Assembly: GCA_016699125.1 (NCBI GenBank)
Contig: CP064961.1
Coordinates: forward strand, 434,001-498,000
DNA length: 64,000 bases
From: a bacterium
Lineage (GTDB): Bacteria > Babelota > Babeliae > Babelales > Vermiphilaceae
Reading direction: 5' to 3'
Shown here: piece after piece, positions 1-8,471 of the stretch
How positions within the stretch are numbered: the stretch's first letter is position 1
How the letters are laid out: each line of letters begins with the position of its first letter
Notes under the pieces: model-generated
The model's input: only the letters and a program-made list of their open reading frames with translations
The model's database searches: none
What the model was told of the DNA's origin: nothing
Position numbers and translations under genes: made by a program

Positions 1-595
1 CATCAAATTCATGGTAAAGTTCTGACCATTTTTTTGTTGCAGGCCAGCCTGAAATTTTATTTTTTTTACCCCATCTTTCAATGCTGATCTGTATTTCTGG
101 AGCACTATTGATTTTTACTATGCATTCATTGATGTTTTTGATGAGGTTGTCAATTGTTGTCAGTACCGTAGCCTCTTTTTCAGAAAGGTCTTGTTTTTGT
201 GTTTTTGCTACCGTAGGAATTTCTAATGGTTTGATCTTCTCTGGTTGAGCCAGTGGTTTATTCATTGCTTCTGCTGGTAGTCCACCCAGAACTTCTGGCA
301 TGTACTGTTCCATCTCTTTGACGAGTTGGTTGAGTTCTTCTTCGCTCATGTTGCTGAGAATTTTCTGTGCTTCTTCAACCTGTTTTAAAAATTCAGCCTG
401 TTCTTCAGGAGGGAGCGAGTTGAAGAATTTGTCAATATTTTCAAACTCTTTTGTCATCTGGTCTATCTGTTCTTGTGTGAGATTAAATCCGCCGGGGCTT
501 TTTAATGGTATGTTTGCTAGTAATGGCGTTGAATTCAAAGTAATAAAAGCCATGATAAGCATTATTAGGCTTTTATTTGAAGGCTGTTGTATCAT
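1..595 (-). CDS. Secreted protein of unknown function (3' end beyond window)
   Basis: The reading frame opens at an ATG at 595 and stays open to the window edge, giving 198 visible residues; the C-terminus lies outside. An AAAGGA ribosome site sits 7 bases upstream of the ATG. The N-terminus has a hydrophobic signal-like stretch (residues 9-26, rich in Leu, Ile and Met). Residues 40-100 are acidic and predicted helical, with motifs such as LPPEEQAEF and MSEEELNQLVKEME. The end of the visible part is more basic (RWGKKNKISGWPATKKW). I do not recognise the family. It is divergent from the pilin-like genes that follow, across a gap of about 230 bases. Confidence 0.7.
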   Translation of the reverse strand, partial: MIQQPSNKSLIMLIMAFITLNSTPLLANIPLKSPGGFNLTQEQIDQMTKEFENIDKFFNSLPPEEQAEFLKQVEEAQKILSNMSEEELNQLVKEMEQYMPEVLGGLPAEAMNKPLAQPEKIKPLEIPTVAKTQKQDLSEKEATVLTTIDNLIKNINECIVKINSAPEIQISIERWGKKNKISGWPATKKWSELYHEFD

Positions 596-722
596 GAAAT
601 ATCCTTTGTTTATCATATGTTTGTTACATTTTACATTCAATGTTTTATGGATTTTTATATGTTTATGCGTATTGCGCCATTTTACAGAATATATTTTTCC
701 AGTCTTTTTTCTAATTTTATCA

Positions 723-750
723 TTGAAATTTAAAATGTTGTAGCTATAAA
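723..750 (+). promoter_or_regulatory. Candidate sigma-70 promoter for the pilin-like operon
   Basis: TTGAAA (723-728) and TATAAA (745-750) are separated by 16 bases and lie about 75 bases upstream of the first pilin-like gene. This is pattern matching in AT-rich DNA, so chance matches are likely. Confidence 0.35.
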
Positions 751-823
751 CTTTATAATTTTTGCGTTTTATTGAAAATTATCTTTAGTTTAACATGGTA
801 TTTTTTTTTATAAAGGTTAAGAA

Positions 824-1219
824 GTGTTTTTTTTGTTTATGGCCTTTTTTAAACGGATTTTTTATAGGGCTGGTTTTTTTTATTTTGAGTTTTTTGTTGC
901 AATAACTTTATTATTATTTTTGATAACCACTGTTTTTAGGTTTCAATTTGATATTATTAAAAACTGGTATTCGTTGAAGGCTGTAGTTCAGCGGATTGCA
1001 GTGTTACGAGTATGTAAGTATGATGAGCTGAATCTCTTTTTGCAACAGAAAATTCAGGGTGAGTCATATTGTAAAGAACATGATATGAGCATATCTTTTA
1101 TGATGCAAGATGGGACGGTGATAATGGCTGATATTAGTATGTTTATTGTTGAGCCTGCATTGAGGGGTATAGTTAGGGGAGATCGTTTGTTGATACCATT
1201 TCTAAAAAGGGTTTATTAA
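824..1219 (+). CDS. Type IV pilin-like / pseudopilin protein
   Basis: A 131-residue protein. Its N-terminus reads basic residues, then GFFYFEFFVAITLLLFL (about residues 17-33). This matches the prepilin pattern: a Gly cleavage site, a hydrophobic residue at +1 and Glu at +5, followed by a hydrophobic helix. The rest is a short globular domain. By family knowledge such proteins are processed by a prepilin peptidase and assembled into type IV pili or type II secretion pseudopili. I chose the GTG at 824 because AAAGG lies just upstream; an ATG 15 bases later lacks a ribosome site. Its stop overlaps the next start (TAATG), so translation is probably coupled. No pilus ATPase or secretin is in the window. 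Confidence 0.6.
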   Translation: MFFLFMAFFKRIFYRAGFFYFEFFVAITLLLFLITTVFRFQFDIIKNWYSLKAVVQRIAVLRVCKYDELNLFLQQKIQGESYCKEHDMSISFMMQDGTVIMADISMFIVEPALRGIVRGDRLLIPFLKRVY

Positions 1220-1653
1220 TGTTTTGTAGAGGGTTTGTTTTGATGCATTTTCTTGTGTATCTTGTGTTTTTCTTATGTTTTTTTTCGGTTTTTTCAAAAT
1301 TTCTTATTTTATATGTGGGTTTTGATGTTGTTGCAAAGAATATGCAGGCAGATTGTTTTGCCTTTGTGACCGCGCAGGAATATTTTTTATCTGATTGTAT
1401 GAACTGTGACCAGTGTATTTTGAATAATCAGGGACTAACGTTTTTTTTTCAAAGTTATCATGTTGATTGGTTTGTTTCTTCTGTACTGGTGCGTAAGCAG
1501 AGAAAGTCTGCTGTACGGGTTCCTTTTATATCATTCTTTTCCTCTCTTAGATCTGGAAGCCCTTTTTTGGAATGTTTTGATGGCATGTCTTTTGTTGGTT
1601 TTGATCTTGTGAGTGGTGATTCTTCATTTAAAATTATTGGACAGGTAAAGTAA
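1219..1653 (+). CDS. Minor pseudopilin-like protein
   Basis: A 144-residue protein that starts inside the previous stop codon (TAATG). The leader RGFVLMHFLVYLVFFLCFF resembles a prepilin N-terminus, but +5 is His, not Glu. Loss of Glu5 is known in some minor pseudopilins (GspK type), so the role may be initiating or capping the filament; that assignment is inference. It contains a Cys cluster (DCMNCDQC, around residues 60-67) that could form disulfides or bind metal. Second gene of a three-gene overlapping set. Confidence 0.5.
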   Translation: MFCRGFVLMHFLVYLVFFLCFFSVFSKFLILYVGFDVVAKNMQADCFAFVTAQEYFLSDCMNCDQCILNNQGLTFFFQSYHVDWFVSSVLVRKQRKSAVRVPFISFFSSLRSGSPFLECFDGMSFVGFDLVSGDSSFKIIGQVK

Positions 1654-2021
1654 TGTTTTATTTTCGTTGTAAGGTTGCAAGTACCGTTTTTTTTATTTTG
1701 TATAGTGTATGTTTTTTTTCAATTTGTTTGTCTTTGCTTTTCCGCATGTATCTTTTCTCTATGGAATCGTTTAGGTCATATTTTTCTGTGTTTGTTCGTA
1801 AACAGTATGTTTCTTTAATGGAGAACGTTGCAAGGGCTTACATTGATAGGCATGCTCTACGCGAACTTGAGCAGCAGATGGTTATATTTGATGATACTGT
1901 TACTTTTGATACAGATTGTTTTTTTAGATCAAAAGTAACTTTACTACCGGTTGGGTCATCTATTGAAATTAAAGTTGATTTTTTTGAAAATAATGATGGG
2001 GAGGTTACTTTGACTTGGTAG
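1653..2021 (+). CDS. Small membrane-anchored protein of the pilin-like operon
   Basis: A 122-residue protein whose start overlaps the previous stop (TAATG). It has a basic start, one hydrophobic segment (about residues 10-32) and a soluble remainder. It lacks a clear Gly/Glu5 prepilin motif. Position and size suggest a third minor pseudopilin or an inner-membrane assembly protein like GspL/M or PilN/O; the sequence cannot decide between them. Confidence 0.5.
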   Translation: MFYFRCKVASTVFFILYSVCFFSICLSLLFRMYLFSMESFRSYFSVFVRKQYVSLMENVARAYIDRHALRELEQQMVIFDDTVTFDTDCFFRSKVTLLPVGSSIEIKVDFFENNDGEVTLTW

Positions 2022-2054
2022 AGAGATTTTTTTAAAAAAGGTATGAATATCTCT
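2022..2054 (+). terminator. Possible weak terminator after the pilin-like operon
   Basis: AGAGAT (2022-2027) pairs with ATCTCT (2049-2054), with T-rich and A-rich runs inside and ATTTTCTT following. The stem is weak, so this is tentative. It would separate the pilin-like genes from rplI. Confidence 0.3.
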
Positions 2055-2101
2055 ATTTTCTTGTATACTTTTTCCTGTAACTTTTTAGGGTAAGGAACAC
2101 A

Positions 2102-2542
2102 ATGAAAATTTTTATGCGTAAAGATCTGGTACATGTTGGTGTAGCGGGCGAAATTTTATCAGTGGATGATGGGTATGCACGTAATTTTTTGATTCCTCAT
2201 GGATATGCGGTGATTGTTACAGAGGCGAATGAGTTGTCCTTTAAAAAACGATCTTTACATATTGAAAAACGGCAGGAGGTGATTGCTACGCATACCTCTT
2301 TATTAGCTGAAAAAATAAAAAAAACTAAGCTTTTCTTGAAGAAAAAGGTTCATGATGATGGTAAATTGTATGGAGCTGTCCATGCGAGTGAACTTTTGGA
2401 ATTGCTTGCGCAAAAAGGTATTAGTCTGAATAAAAATCAACTTAAATTAGATAAGATGGTCAAATTAGGCGTGTATGTTATTCCTGTTCAGTTGACTTCT
2501 CGTTTAAAGACTGAACTTACTTTAGAGATAGTTGCTGAATAA
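2102..2542 (+). CDS. rplI: 50S ribosomal protein L9
   Basis: A 146-residue protein with the L9 N-terminal domain: MKIFMRKDLVHVGVAGE, followed by DGYARNFLIPHG (around residues 23-34), the family signature that binds 23S rRNA. The long central helix is Lys-rich (residues 45-80), and a C-terminal domain follows (GKLYGAVHASELLELL). Length is normal for the family. AAGGA lies 5 bases before the ATG. L9 is commonly encoded beside dnaB, as here (25-base gap), which supports a shared transcript. Confidence 0.95.
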   Translation: MKIFMRKDLVHVGVAGEILSVDDGYARNFLIPHGYAVIVTEANELSFKKRSLHIEKRQEVIATHTSLLAEKIKKTKLFLKKKVHDDGKLYGAVHASELLELLAQKGISLNKNQLKLDKMVKLGVYVIPVQLTSRLKTELTLEIVAE

Positions 2543-2567
2543 GTGCTTTTTTTAGAATTGCAGAAAG

Positions 2568-3941
2568 ATGTTTATGCAACGTCAATCAAGAGATGGAGGG
2601 CCTCTTTTTAAAGATGGCTTTTCAGAGGTTGTTTCTTTTAATCAGGTTCCCGTTTCTCAGGATGCGGAGCGGGCAGTTTTGGGTGCTATTCTTTTGAGCG
2701 ATGAGCATTTGTATCAGGTTGCTGAGATTCTTGTTGCGAATGATTTTTACCTTGAGCAGCATAAGTGTATTTATCAGCGTATGTTAGAGCTGTGGAAAGA
2801 AAGAAAACGAATTGATTTGCTTACATTACAGGATGATTTGACAAAGTGTGGTGAGTTAGAAAAGGCTGGAGGTATTGTCTACCTCATGTCTTTGCAGGAA
2901 GATGTTTTGAATCTCGGATTGCTTGGGCAGTATGCTTCAATTGTTAAAGAAAAGGCTGTGCTTCGCGAATTAATATATGTCAGTAGTCAGATTATTAATC
3001 GTTGTTATCATCAAGGTGATCGTCAGTTAAATGCGGTGATTGATGAGGCTGAAAAGTTAATTTTTCAGGTTTCTAATAAACGTTCTGATAAATCATTTGT
3101 TCAGATTAATATCTGGTTAAAAAAAACTTTTCAACATTTGTCTGATATAAAATTGCATAGCAAGGGGATTACTGGTATTCCTTCTGGTTTTCGTATTCTG
3201 GATGAGATGACTTCAGGTTTTCAGAATGGTGATCTGATTATTGCTGCTGGCCGTCCTTCTATGGGAAAGACTGCGTTTGCTTTGTCAATTGCATCGTTTG
3301 CGGCTCGCAATGGTTTTGTCGTTGGTTTTTTTTCATTAGAAATGCCAGCGGAGCAGCTGACCGTGCGTATTTTGTCTGCTGAGTCTGGCATTTTGCATCA
3401 TGATATAAGGAATGCAACTATTAGTTCTGATGAATGGATACAGTTGACACATGTGGCGGCTGAGCTTGCAAATACTAAAATTTTTATAGACGATACTGCT
3501 GCTTTGAATATTATGGAGTTGCGTGCAAAAGCAAGAAAATTGAAATCTGAACATAATTTGCAATTTTTAATTGTTGATTATTTGCAACTAATTCATACTG
3601 ATAAACAGTATGAAAATCGCCATCAAGAAGTATCTGTTATTTCTCGTTCATTGAAGGCTTTGGCAAAAGAGTTAAATATTCCCATTATAGCACTTTCTCA
3701 GCTTTCTCGCGCTGTTGATTCACGAATGGACAAACGGCCACTACTTTCTGATTTGCGTGAATCAGGTGCGATAGAACAGGATGCAGATTTGATTATGTTC
3801 TTATATCGCGATATAGTTTATAATGCAGATACTGAAGATGATACGTTGGCTGAAGTTATTATTGGTAAGCAGCGTAATGGTCCAACGGGTACTGTTATGT
3901 TGCAGTTTGTCAAAGAGTTGACCCGGTTTAAGGATCAATAG
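2568..3941 (+). CDS. dnaB: Replicative DNA helicase DnaB
   Basis: A 457-residue hexameric helicase that unwinds the replication fork. The N-terminal domain starts at SQDAERAVLGAILL (about residues 28-41). The RecA-like ATPase domain has Walker A GRPSMGKTAF (about 228-237), GFFSLEMP, a Walker B region FLIVDYLQLI, and the IALSQLSRAVDSR and LSDLRESGAIEQDAD motifs. Length is typical and no intein is present. It lies between rplI and ruvC on the same strand. Confidence 0.97.
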   Translation: MFMQRQSRDGGPLFKDGFSEVVSFNQVPVSQDAERAVLGAILLSDEHLYQVAEILVANDFYLEQHKCIYQRMLELWKERKRIDLLTLQDDLTKCGELEKAGGIVYLMSLQEDVLNLGLLGQYASIVKEKAVLRELIYVSSQIINRCYHQGDRQLNAVIDEAEKLIFQVSNKRSDKSFVQINIWLKKTFQHLSDIKLHSKGITGIPSGFRILDEMTSGFQNGDLIIAAGRPSMGKTAFALSIASFAARNGFVVGFFSLEMPAEQLTVRILSAESGILHHDIRNATISSDEWIQLTHVAAELANTKIFIDDTAALNIMELRAKARKLKSEHNLQFLIVDYLQLIHTDKQYENRHQEVSVISRSLKALAKELNIPIIALSQLSRAVDSRMDKRPLLSDLRESGAIEQDADLIMFLYRDIVYNADTEDDTLAEVIIGKQRNGPTGTVMLQFVKELTRFKDQ

Positions 3942-3960
3942 TTTTGGGGTGACAGGTAAG

Positions 3961-4095
3961 ATGAAGCTACTTTTTTGCAAATACTCCTTTTATGAGTATG
4001 TTTTTATGTTTTTTGCGTTTGTGTTGGTTTCTTCACTTTTGTTTCGTGGTGTTCTTTTTTTGTATTTGCCGTGTGATTTTTATTTTAAGTGTTAG
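3961..4095 (+). CDS. Small putative membrane protein
   Basis: A 44-residue frame between dnaB and ruvC. It begins MKLLFCKYSF and continues as one hydrophobic segment rich in Phe, Val and Leu, ending near CDFYFKC. A purine-rich stretch (GGGGTGACAGGTAAG) precedes the ATG. It occupies most of an otherwise empty 160-base gap and ends 9 bases before the ruvC GTG, so it could couple ruvC translation. Chance cannot be excluded. Confidence 0.35.
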   Translation: MKLLFCKYSFYEYVFMFFAFVLVSSLLFRGVLFLYLPCDFYFKC

Positions 4096-4104
4096 TTTTG
4101 ACTA

Positions 4105-4590
4105 GTGATTTGTTTGGGTATTGATCCTGGAACGTTAAAGCCAGGTTTTTGTGTTTTGTCTTTGCCTTCTGAAGCTCGTGGTAGCTGTAAAATTTTAAGT
4201 GCTGGGTGTTTAGTTTTAAGAACTAAGGACCCATTGCCTGTGCGACTTATGCATATATATGATTTTTTTGAAAACATGATTGTGACCTGTTCAGTTTCTT
4301 CATTGGCCATTGAAACGCCTTTTCTTGGGAAAAATGCACAAAATTTTTTGAAGCTTGGTTATGTGCGAGGAATTTTGTATTTGTTAGCTCAGCGCAAAGG
4401 GCTCGAGATACAAGAATTTACACCGCGTCAGGTGAAGCTTGCAGTTTCTGGGTACGGTGGAGCGGACAAAGAGATGGTAGCGCGTTCTTTGTCGAAGCTT
4501 TTTCCTGTTTTTGATCCATCTGCTGTTGAAATGTTTGACATCACCGATGCGATAGCAGTTGCCTTTTGTGGGATAATGTCTTTGAGGTGA
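4105..4590 (+). CDS. ruvC: Holliday junction resolvase RuvC
   Basis: A 161-residue endonuclease that cuts Holliday junctions. The catalytic acidic residues are visible: Asp7 in LGIDPG, Glu70 in AIETPFLGKN, and Asp145/Asp148 in DITDAIAVA. KNAQNFLKLGYVRG matches the family helix near the active site. The start is GTG; no in-frame ATG precedes the IDPG motif. Length is normal. RuvA and RuvB are not in the window. Confidence 0.93.
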   Translation: MICLGIDPGTLKPGFCVLSLPSEARGSCKILSAGCLVLRTKDPLPVRLMHIYDFFENMIVTCSVSSLAIETPFLGKNAQNFLKLGYVRGILYLLAQRKGLEIQEFTPRQVKLAVSGYGGADKEMVARSLSKLFPVFDPSAVEMFDITDAIAVAFCGIMSLR

Positions 4591-4596
4591 TGCTTT

Positions 4597-5763
4597 TTAT
4601 GAAAGAGCTCCCTCAGAAAGTTCTTCTTTTTTTTGAGGGAGTTTCTCTTTTTCAGAACTTTCTTCGTCCTCTCTTTCTTCTTTGATCTCTTTTATGTTTT
4701 CTGCTAAGAAGTCTTCGATCTCTTTTTCTATATTGATTTCCTCTGTTTCGATGCTTTTCTCTTTAAAAAAGAAGAACTTTATTTTGTTGCTTTTTTCCTT
4801 TCTTTTCATATTTCCTTTTATTTTATTGTTACCTTTATATTCCTTTTTTATCTTTGTGTACTGTTTTGTGCTTAGATCAAATTCGAATTTGTACATCATG
4901 TCTTCTTTGTCGAACGTTGTGCCAATAATGCTATTTTGTTTTGTTAAATAAGGAAAAATGGTATTTATGTTGTTATTTTTTAGCAGTTTTTTGTGTAGTA
5001 TGTTTCTTGGAAGTGAGAAGTTGCATAACCATTTGTACGTCCATTCATTAAGATTTTTCACTAACAGGAATACCGACATCTCCTTCTCTCCCGCAGCACA
5101 TTCTCTTTTTACAGTTATTAATATTTTTTCTTTGGAGTATACTTTTATATCCTGTATGTCTTTTGAAAAAAAAACTGTATCTTTTATTTCGTTTTGCTTT
5201 TCTGTATTTATAAGTTGAATGTAAGCTTCGTTTCTTTTTTTTCTGTATTTTTTATATGCTAATACATTGTCCTTTAATTGTATACGGTTTATTTTTGTAC
5301 ATTCTTCATTTTTTACTGAAGTAATTTCTGCTTTTTTGTCCTTTAAAATAAAGCGAAAGACAATCTTTTCTTTTTTATAGGTTGCTATTCCGTAGCCTGT
5401 TGTATTATTTTGCCATAGTATTTGCTTGATTTTTGTCAATGGCAGGTCTAACGAGATAGTTTCTGGTGTCCGCTTATTTGCTCTTTTTATCTTTAAAATT
5501 TTGTTTTCTAAATAAGAGAAGTCTTCTGTTCCCGGTATTATTGCTATTTTTTTGGGATTATAGATTTTTGACAGAGCTTGTTCTAGTCTTGCATTTTTTG
5601 TGTCATACCACCATATTGAATTTCTTCCTGATTTATTGATAACGCACAGAACTTTCTCCTGGAATTGTCCTGCTGAAAAAAAATGATATTCCTGAGGGTA
5701 CAGTTCTCCTGTCACAAGAAATAACATTGTTTTAAGAATAGCGTTTTGTAAATGGTGTTGCAT
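4597..5763 (-). CDS. Secreted protein of unknown function with charged C-terminal tail
   Basis: A 388-residue protein that starts at an ATG with AAGGA 7 bases upstream. A hydrophobic leader (ILKTMLFLVTGELY) suggests export. The middle (residues 30-300) alternates short hydrophobic strands and turns, including NSIWWYDTKNARLEQAL, and looks like a beta-propeller or beta-sandwich. The last 60 residues are a highly charged Glu/Lys tail. I do not recognise the family. It is convergent with ruvC (6-base gap). Confidence 0.6.
   Translation of the reverse strand: MQHHLQNAILKTMLFLVTGELYPQEYHFFSAGQFQEKVLCVINKSGRNSIWWYDTKNARLEQALSKIYNPKKIAIIPGTEDFSYLENKILKIKRANKRTPETISLDLPLTKIKQILWQNNTTGYGIATYKKEKIVFRFILKDKKAEITSVKNEECTKINRIQLKDNVLAYKKYRKKRNEAYIQLINTEKQNEIKDTVFFSKDIQDIKVYSKEKILITVKRECAAGEKEMSVFLLVKNLNEWTYKWLCNFSLPRNILHKKLLKNNNINTIFPYLTKQNSIIGTTFDKEDMMYKFEFDLSTKQYTKIKKEYKGNNKIKGNMKRKEKSNKIKFFFFKEKSIETEEINIEKEIEDFLAENIKEIKEEREDEESSEKEKLPQKKEELSEGALS
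4608..4652 (+). terminator. Intrinsic terminator of the rplI-dnaB-ruvC unit
   Basis: CTCCCTCA (4608-4615) pairs with TGAGGGAG (4634-4641), followed by TTTCTCTTTTTC. The hairpin lies inside the 3' coding end of the opposing gene, so the same bases encode part of its charged tail. Confidence 0.55.
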
Positions 5764-5807
5764 ATGGAGTCCTTTTTTGGCTTTTGATTTTCAAGGTAGT
5801 ATAAAAC

Positions 5808-5847
5808 AAAAAAATCCGTTACACCAGTCTTTCGACTAATGTAACGG
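5808..5847 (-). terminator. Terminator downstream of recF, in a gene-free stretch
   Basis: CCGTTACA (5816-5823) pairs with TGTAACGG (5840-5847), with a small inner AGT/ACT pairing. On the minus strand the hairpin is followed by a run of seven T, so it should end dnaN-recF transcripts. The surrounding gap (5764-6093, about 330 bases) has no convincing gene. It also holds an AT-only-loop hairpin, AAGCATTT/AAATGCTT (5952-5977), of unknown role. Confidence 0.6.
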
Positions 5848-6093
5848 AAAAAAGGAGAGTAGTAATGAAGCCTAGATTAAATTTTTTTTATTTAAAAGTA
5901 TTTCATATTGCATACACATTGATAATGATATCAAGGCTATTTTATAAGTCAAGCATTTTTTTTTAAATAAATGCTTTCTAAAAAACACTTCACCATTATT
6001 ATTTCCAATTTAAAAAAATACATGCAACTGATTTGAAAACACTTACTCAGATTGGATTGGTTTTACTTGCGCAATATTTTTTTATTTTAATTT

Positions 6094-7191
6094 TTAAATA
6101 TTTTCTTCTTTTACTTTTGTCAGCTTACATATCTCGGTGACATGGTGTGTTATCTCTGATGTTGGAGAGGTGATAATTATTTGTGTTTTTAGTTTAAAAC
6201 ATAATACTTTCAAAACTTTCTGTATATTCTCTTTGTCAAGATCTGTAATAAAGTCATCAAGAATACAGATTGGTATGCATTGATTTTCATTTAGCATTTT
6301 AATTATACTTAATTTTAAAAAAAGTAGCAAGACCTTTTGTTCTCCTCGTGAGCAGAAAGCTCTTGCGTCTATGGTATTCATTTTAATTGCAAAATCATCA
6401 AGGTGATGGCCAAATAAACTTCTTTTGTATTTGTCTTCTTGCAATCTAAGTTCTTTTATTTTTTTTGTATAAATAGCCTCGTCTTGTAGTAGGTCTATTC
6501 TTGGTAGGTAGGCAATGTCAACTTCAACATCTTTTTCAAAATATTCCTTTAAAAAAATATTGCTATATATTTTTATTTCTGACAGCGCTGCTTTTCTTTC
6601 AAATTGAATTTTTTTTACCACCTCAATGAATTGAGTGTCTAAAATTTCTCGCAGCATCCTGTTTTTTTCAAATTCTGTTTTTTCATTGAATAGTTGGTTT
6701 TTTTGATTTAGAATTATTTTCGCTTTTTTAAATAGGTCGATCGTATTTGGCTTGAGCATAACTATCATTTCATCTATCCAATTGCGACGATGAGAAGGAG
6801 AGTCTTGTACTATTTTTAAGTCATTTTCAGCGATTGTAATTATTTTGATGATGCTTTGTAGTTCTTGTATTGAGCGCATGTTCCTGTGATCTACTTTGAT
6901 GATTTTTTCGTATGTATTTATACCTATTGTTATCTGTTGGTTATTCTTTAGTACTGCTTTTATAAAAAGAGCTTCACTTCCCTGCTTTATCATTTCTTTT
7001 AAATGGGATGTTTTAAATGATCGGGCATTGCCTATCACATGCAATGCTTCAACTATTGAGGTTTTACCAGTACCGTTTTTTCCTCTAATAACTGTAATAG
7101 GTACTTCAAATTTTATATGTTTTTCTTTGAAAATACGCACATTTTTTAAAACAAGTTCGGTAACTATTATTTGTAGATTGTTGCTATACAT
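6094..7191 (-). CDS. recF: DNA replication and repair protein RecF
   Basis: A 365-residue SMC-like ATPase that helps load RecA at gaps. Walker A is GKNGTGKTS (about residues 37-45), the ABC signature is CSRGEQK (about 280), and Walker B is CILDDF. The N-terminal half also carries SPSHRRNWIDEM, a typical RecF sequence. The start overlaps the 3' end of dnaN by 8 bases, so the two genes are co-transcribed, the classic dnaN-recF arrangement. dnaA is not beside them. Confidence 0.9.
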   Translation of the reverse strand: MYSNNLQIIVTELVLKNVRIFKEKHIKFEVPITVIRGKNGTGKTSIVEALHVIGNARSFKTSHLKEMIKQGSEALFIKAVLKNNQQITIGINTYEKIIKVDHRNMRSIQELQSIIKIITIAENDLKIVQDSPSHRRNWIDEMIVMLKPNTIDLFKKAKIILNQKNQLFNEKTEFEKNRMLREILDTQFIEVVKKIQFERKAALSEIKIYSNIFLKEYFEKDVEVDIAYLPRIDLLQDEAIYTKKIKELRLQEDKYKRSLFGHHLDDFAIKMNTIDARAFCSRGEQKVLLLFLKLSIIKMLNENQCIPICILDDFITDLDKENIQKVLKVLCFKLKTQIIITSPTSEITHHVTEICKLTKVKEENI

Positions 7192-8305
7192 GTGATGGAG
7201 CTACTGGCATAACAAGGTAGACAAAATCTATATTTTCTTGCGTAAGTTTGAATATGATAGGTTTGCTTGCCGAATGGAGAGCGAAGTTTATTTTTTCTGT
7301 CGTAAATACTTGCAGACCATTCAAGAGATATGGTGCGTAAAATCTTATTTCAAAATCGGCACCATCAAAATTCATGATTTCTAGTGTTTCATGGAGGGTT
7401 CCAACTTCTTTGTTTTCCATACTGACATCCATCTTGTTTTCTTTAATGTGTAACTTGGTTGCGATAAATTGGCCGGATAGTAAACAACTAGCTCTTCTTA
7501 ATGCTTTTGTTAAGTGGTTTCTTTCTATTTTTGCTGTTTTAAAACCAATTTGATTGACTATTGATTCATATTGTGGAAAATTTTCAACCATTAGTTTAGT
7601 GAAAAAATTGAAATTTTCACCTGAAAATACAAGGTTGTTTTTACATGTTCCTATGAAGAGCTGTGTTTCTTCTGTTGACTCTATAATTTTTTTAAGCTCA
7701 TAAATAGCACGCCTTGGTATAAGCCATTTTTTTTTATCTGTAAGTTTATAAAGGTCAGATTTCAGTTGGGCTAAGCAGTGGCCATCTGTTGTTGTCATAA
7801 TTAGGCCAGTTTGGTCAATTTCAAGGAGGAGTCCATTTAATGCTTGATGAACATTGTTTTGTGGAATGAGAAATGATACTTTTGATATCATATCAAGTAG
7901 TTCTTTTGGTTGAAATGCCATCAAGTTTTCAATTCTTTCTGGAAAGACTGGGAATTCCTGTGGATCTTTAATATTGAGACTCAATGATACTGAAGAGGTG
8001 TTCAAAAAAATCATACCATCTTTCACAGAACAGGTTATTTGGCCATCCATTTCGCGCACAATTTCATAGATTCTTTTTCCATGAACCATAAAGCTTATTT
8101 GATCAATATAAGTCGAGTGATTTATTTTGTAACTTGCTTGAAGGCTTATTTCAAGGTCTGTTGTTTTTAATACAAGTTCTTTTGGCGAAAGCTTGAAGAG
8201 AATATAATTTGTAGTTTCAATCGTTGTGCGCCTTGTACACACTGGTTGCATTGAAGATAAGATATTTAAGAATGGTTTTTGTTCAATGAAAAATGTTTCC
8301 TGCAT
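7184..8305 (-). CDS. dnaN: DNA polymerase III sliding clamp (beta subunit)
   Basis: The clamp tethers the replicative polymerase to DNA. The frame extends upstream to a TTG at 8362, but the ATG at 8305 gives MQETFFIEQKPFLNIL, which matches normal clamp N-termini, so I chose it (373 residues). Family features include the FPVFPE strand at the end of domain I and the C-terminal VYLVMPV region, equivalent to the MPMRL tail that forms part of the protein-binding pocket. recF overlaps the 3' end. The promoter probably lies in the divergent gap 8306-8471. Confidence 0.93.
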   Translation of the reverse strand: MQETFFIEQKPFLNILSSMQPVCTRRTTIETTNYILFKLSPKELVLKTTDLEISLQASYKINHSTYIDQISFMVHGKRIYEIVREMDGQITCSVKDGMIFLNTSSVSLSLNIKDPQEFPVFPERIENLMAFQPKELLDMISKVSFLIPQNNVHQALNGLLLEIDQTGLIMTTTDGHCLAQLKSDLYKLTDKKKWLIPRRAIYELKKIIESTEETQLFIGTCKNNLVFSGENFNFFTKLMVENFPQYESIVNQIGFKTAKIERNHLTKALRRASCLLSGQFIATKLHIKENKMDVSMENKEVGTLHETLEIMNFDGADFEIRFYAPYLLNGLQVFTTEKINFALHSASKPIIFKLTQENIDFVYLVMPVAPSHV

Positions 8306-8400
8306 AAATGGCACTCGAAAAAGGTTTTCATTGTAGTATACAAAAGTAAATTGATTTATCAATCAGTAATGTTTTAAGTTTAATCTGTTTTTTATACCTT

Positions 8401-8428
8401 TTGACATAAATTGTATAAGTAGGATAAA
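8401..8428 (+). promoter_or_regulatory. Sigma-70 promoter for the collagen-like gene
   Basis: A perfect -35 TTGACA (8401-8406) is followed after 16 bases by GATAAA (8423-8428). It lies about 45 bases before the collagen ATG, in the divergent gap with dnaN. Confidence 0.55.
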
Positions 8429-8471
8429 AATTTAAAAACAGTAAGAGTATTTAAAAAAAGAGGTAGGTGAT

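Noticed and set aside
7184..8471. Origin of replication next to dnaN-recF
   Set aside because: No dnaA, no cluster of DnaA boxes and no long AT-rich unwinding region with repeats were seen; the gap is short.
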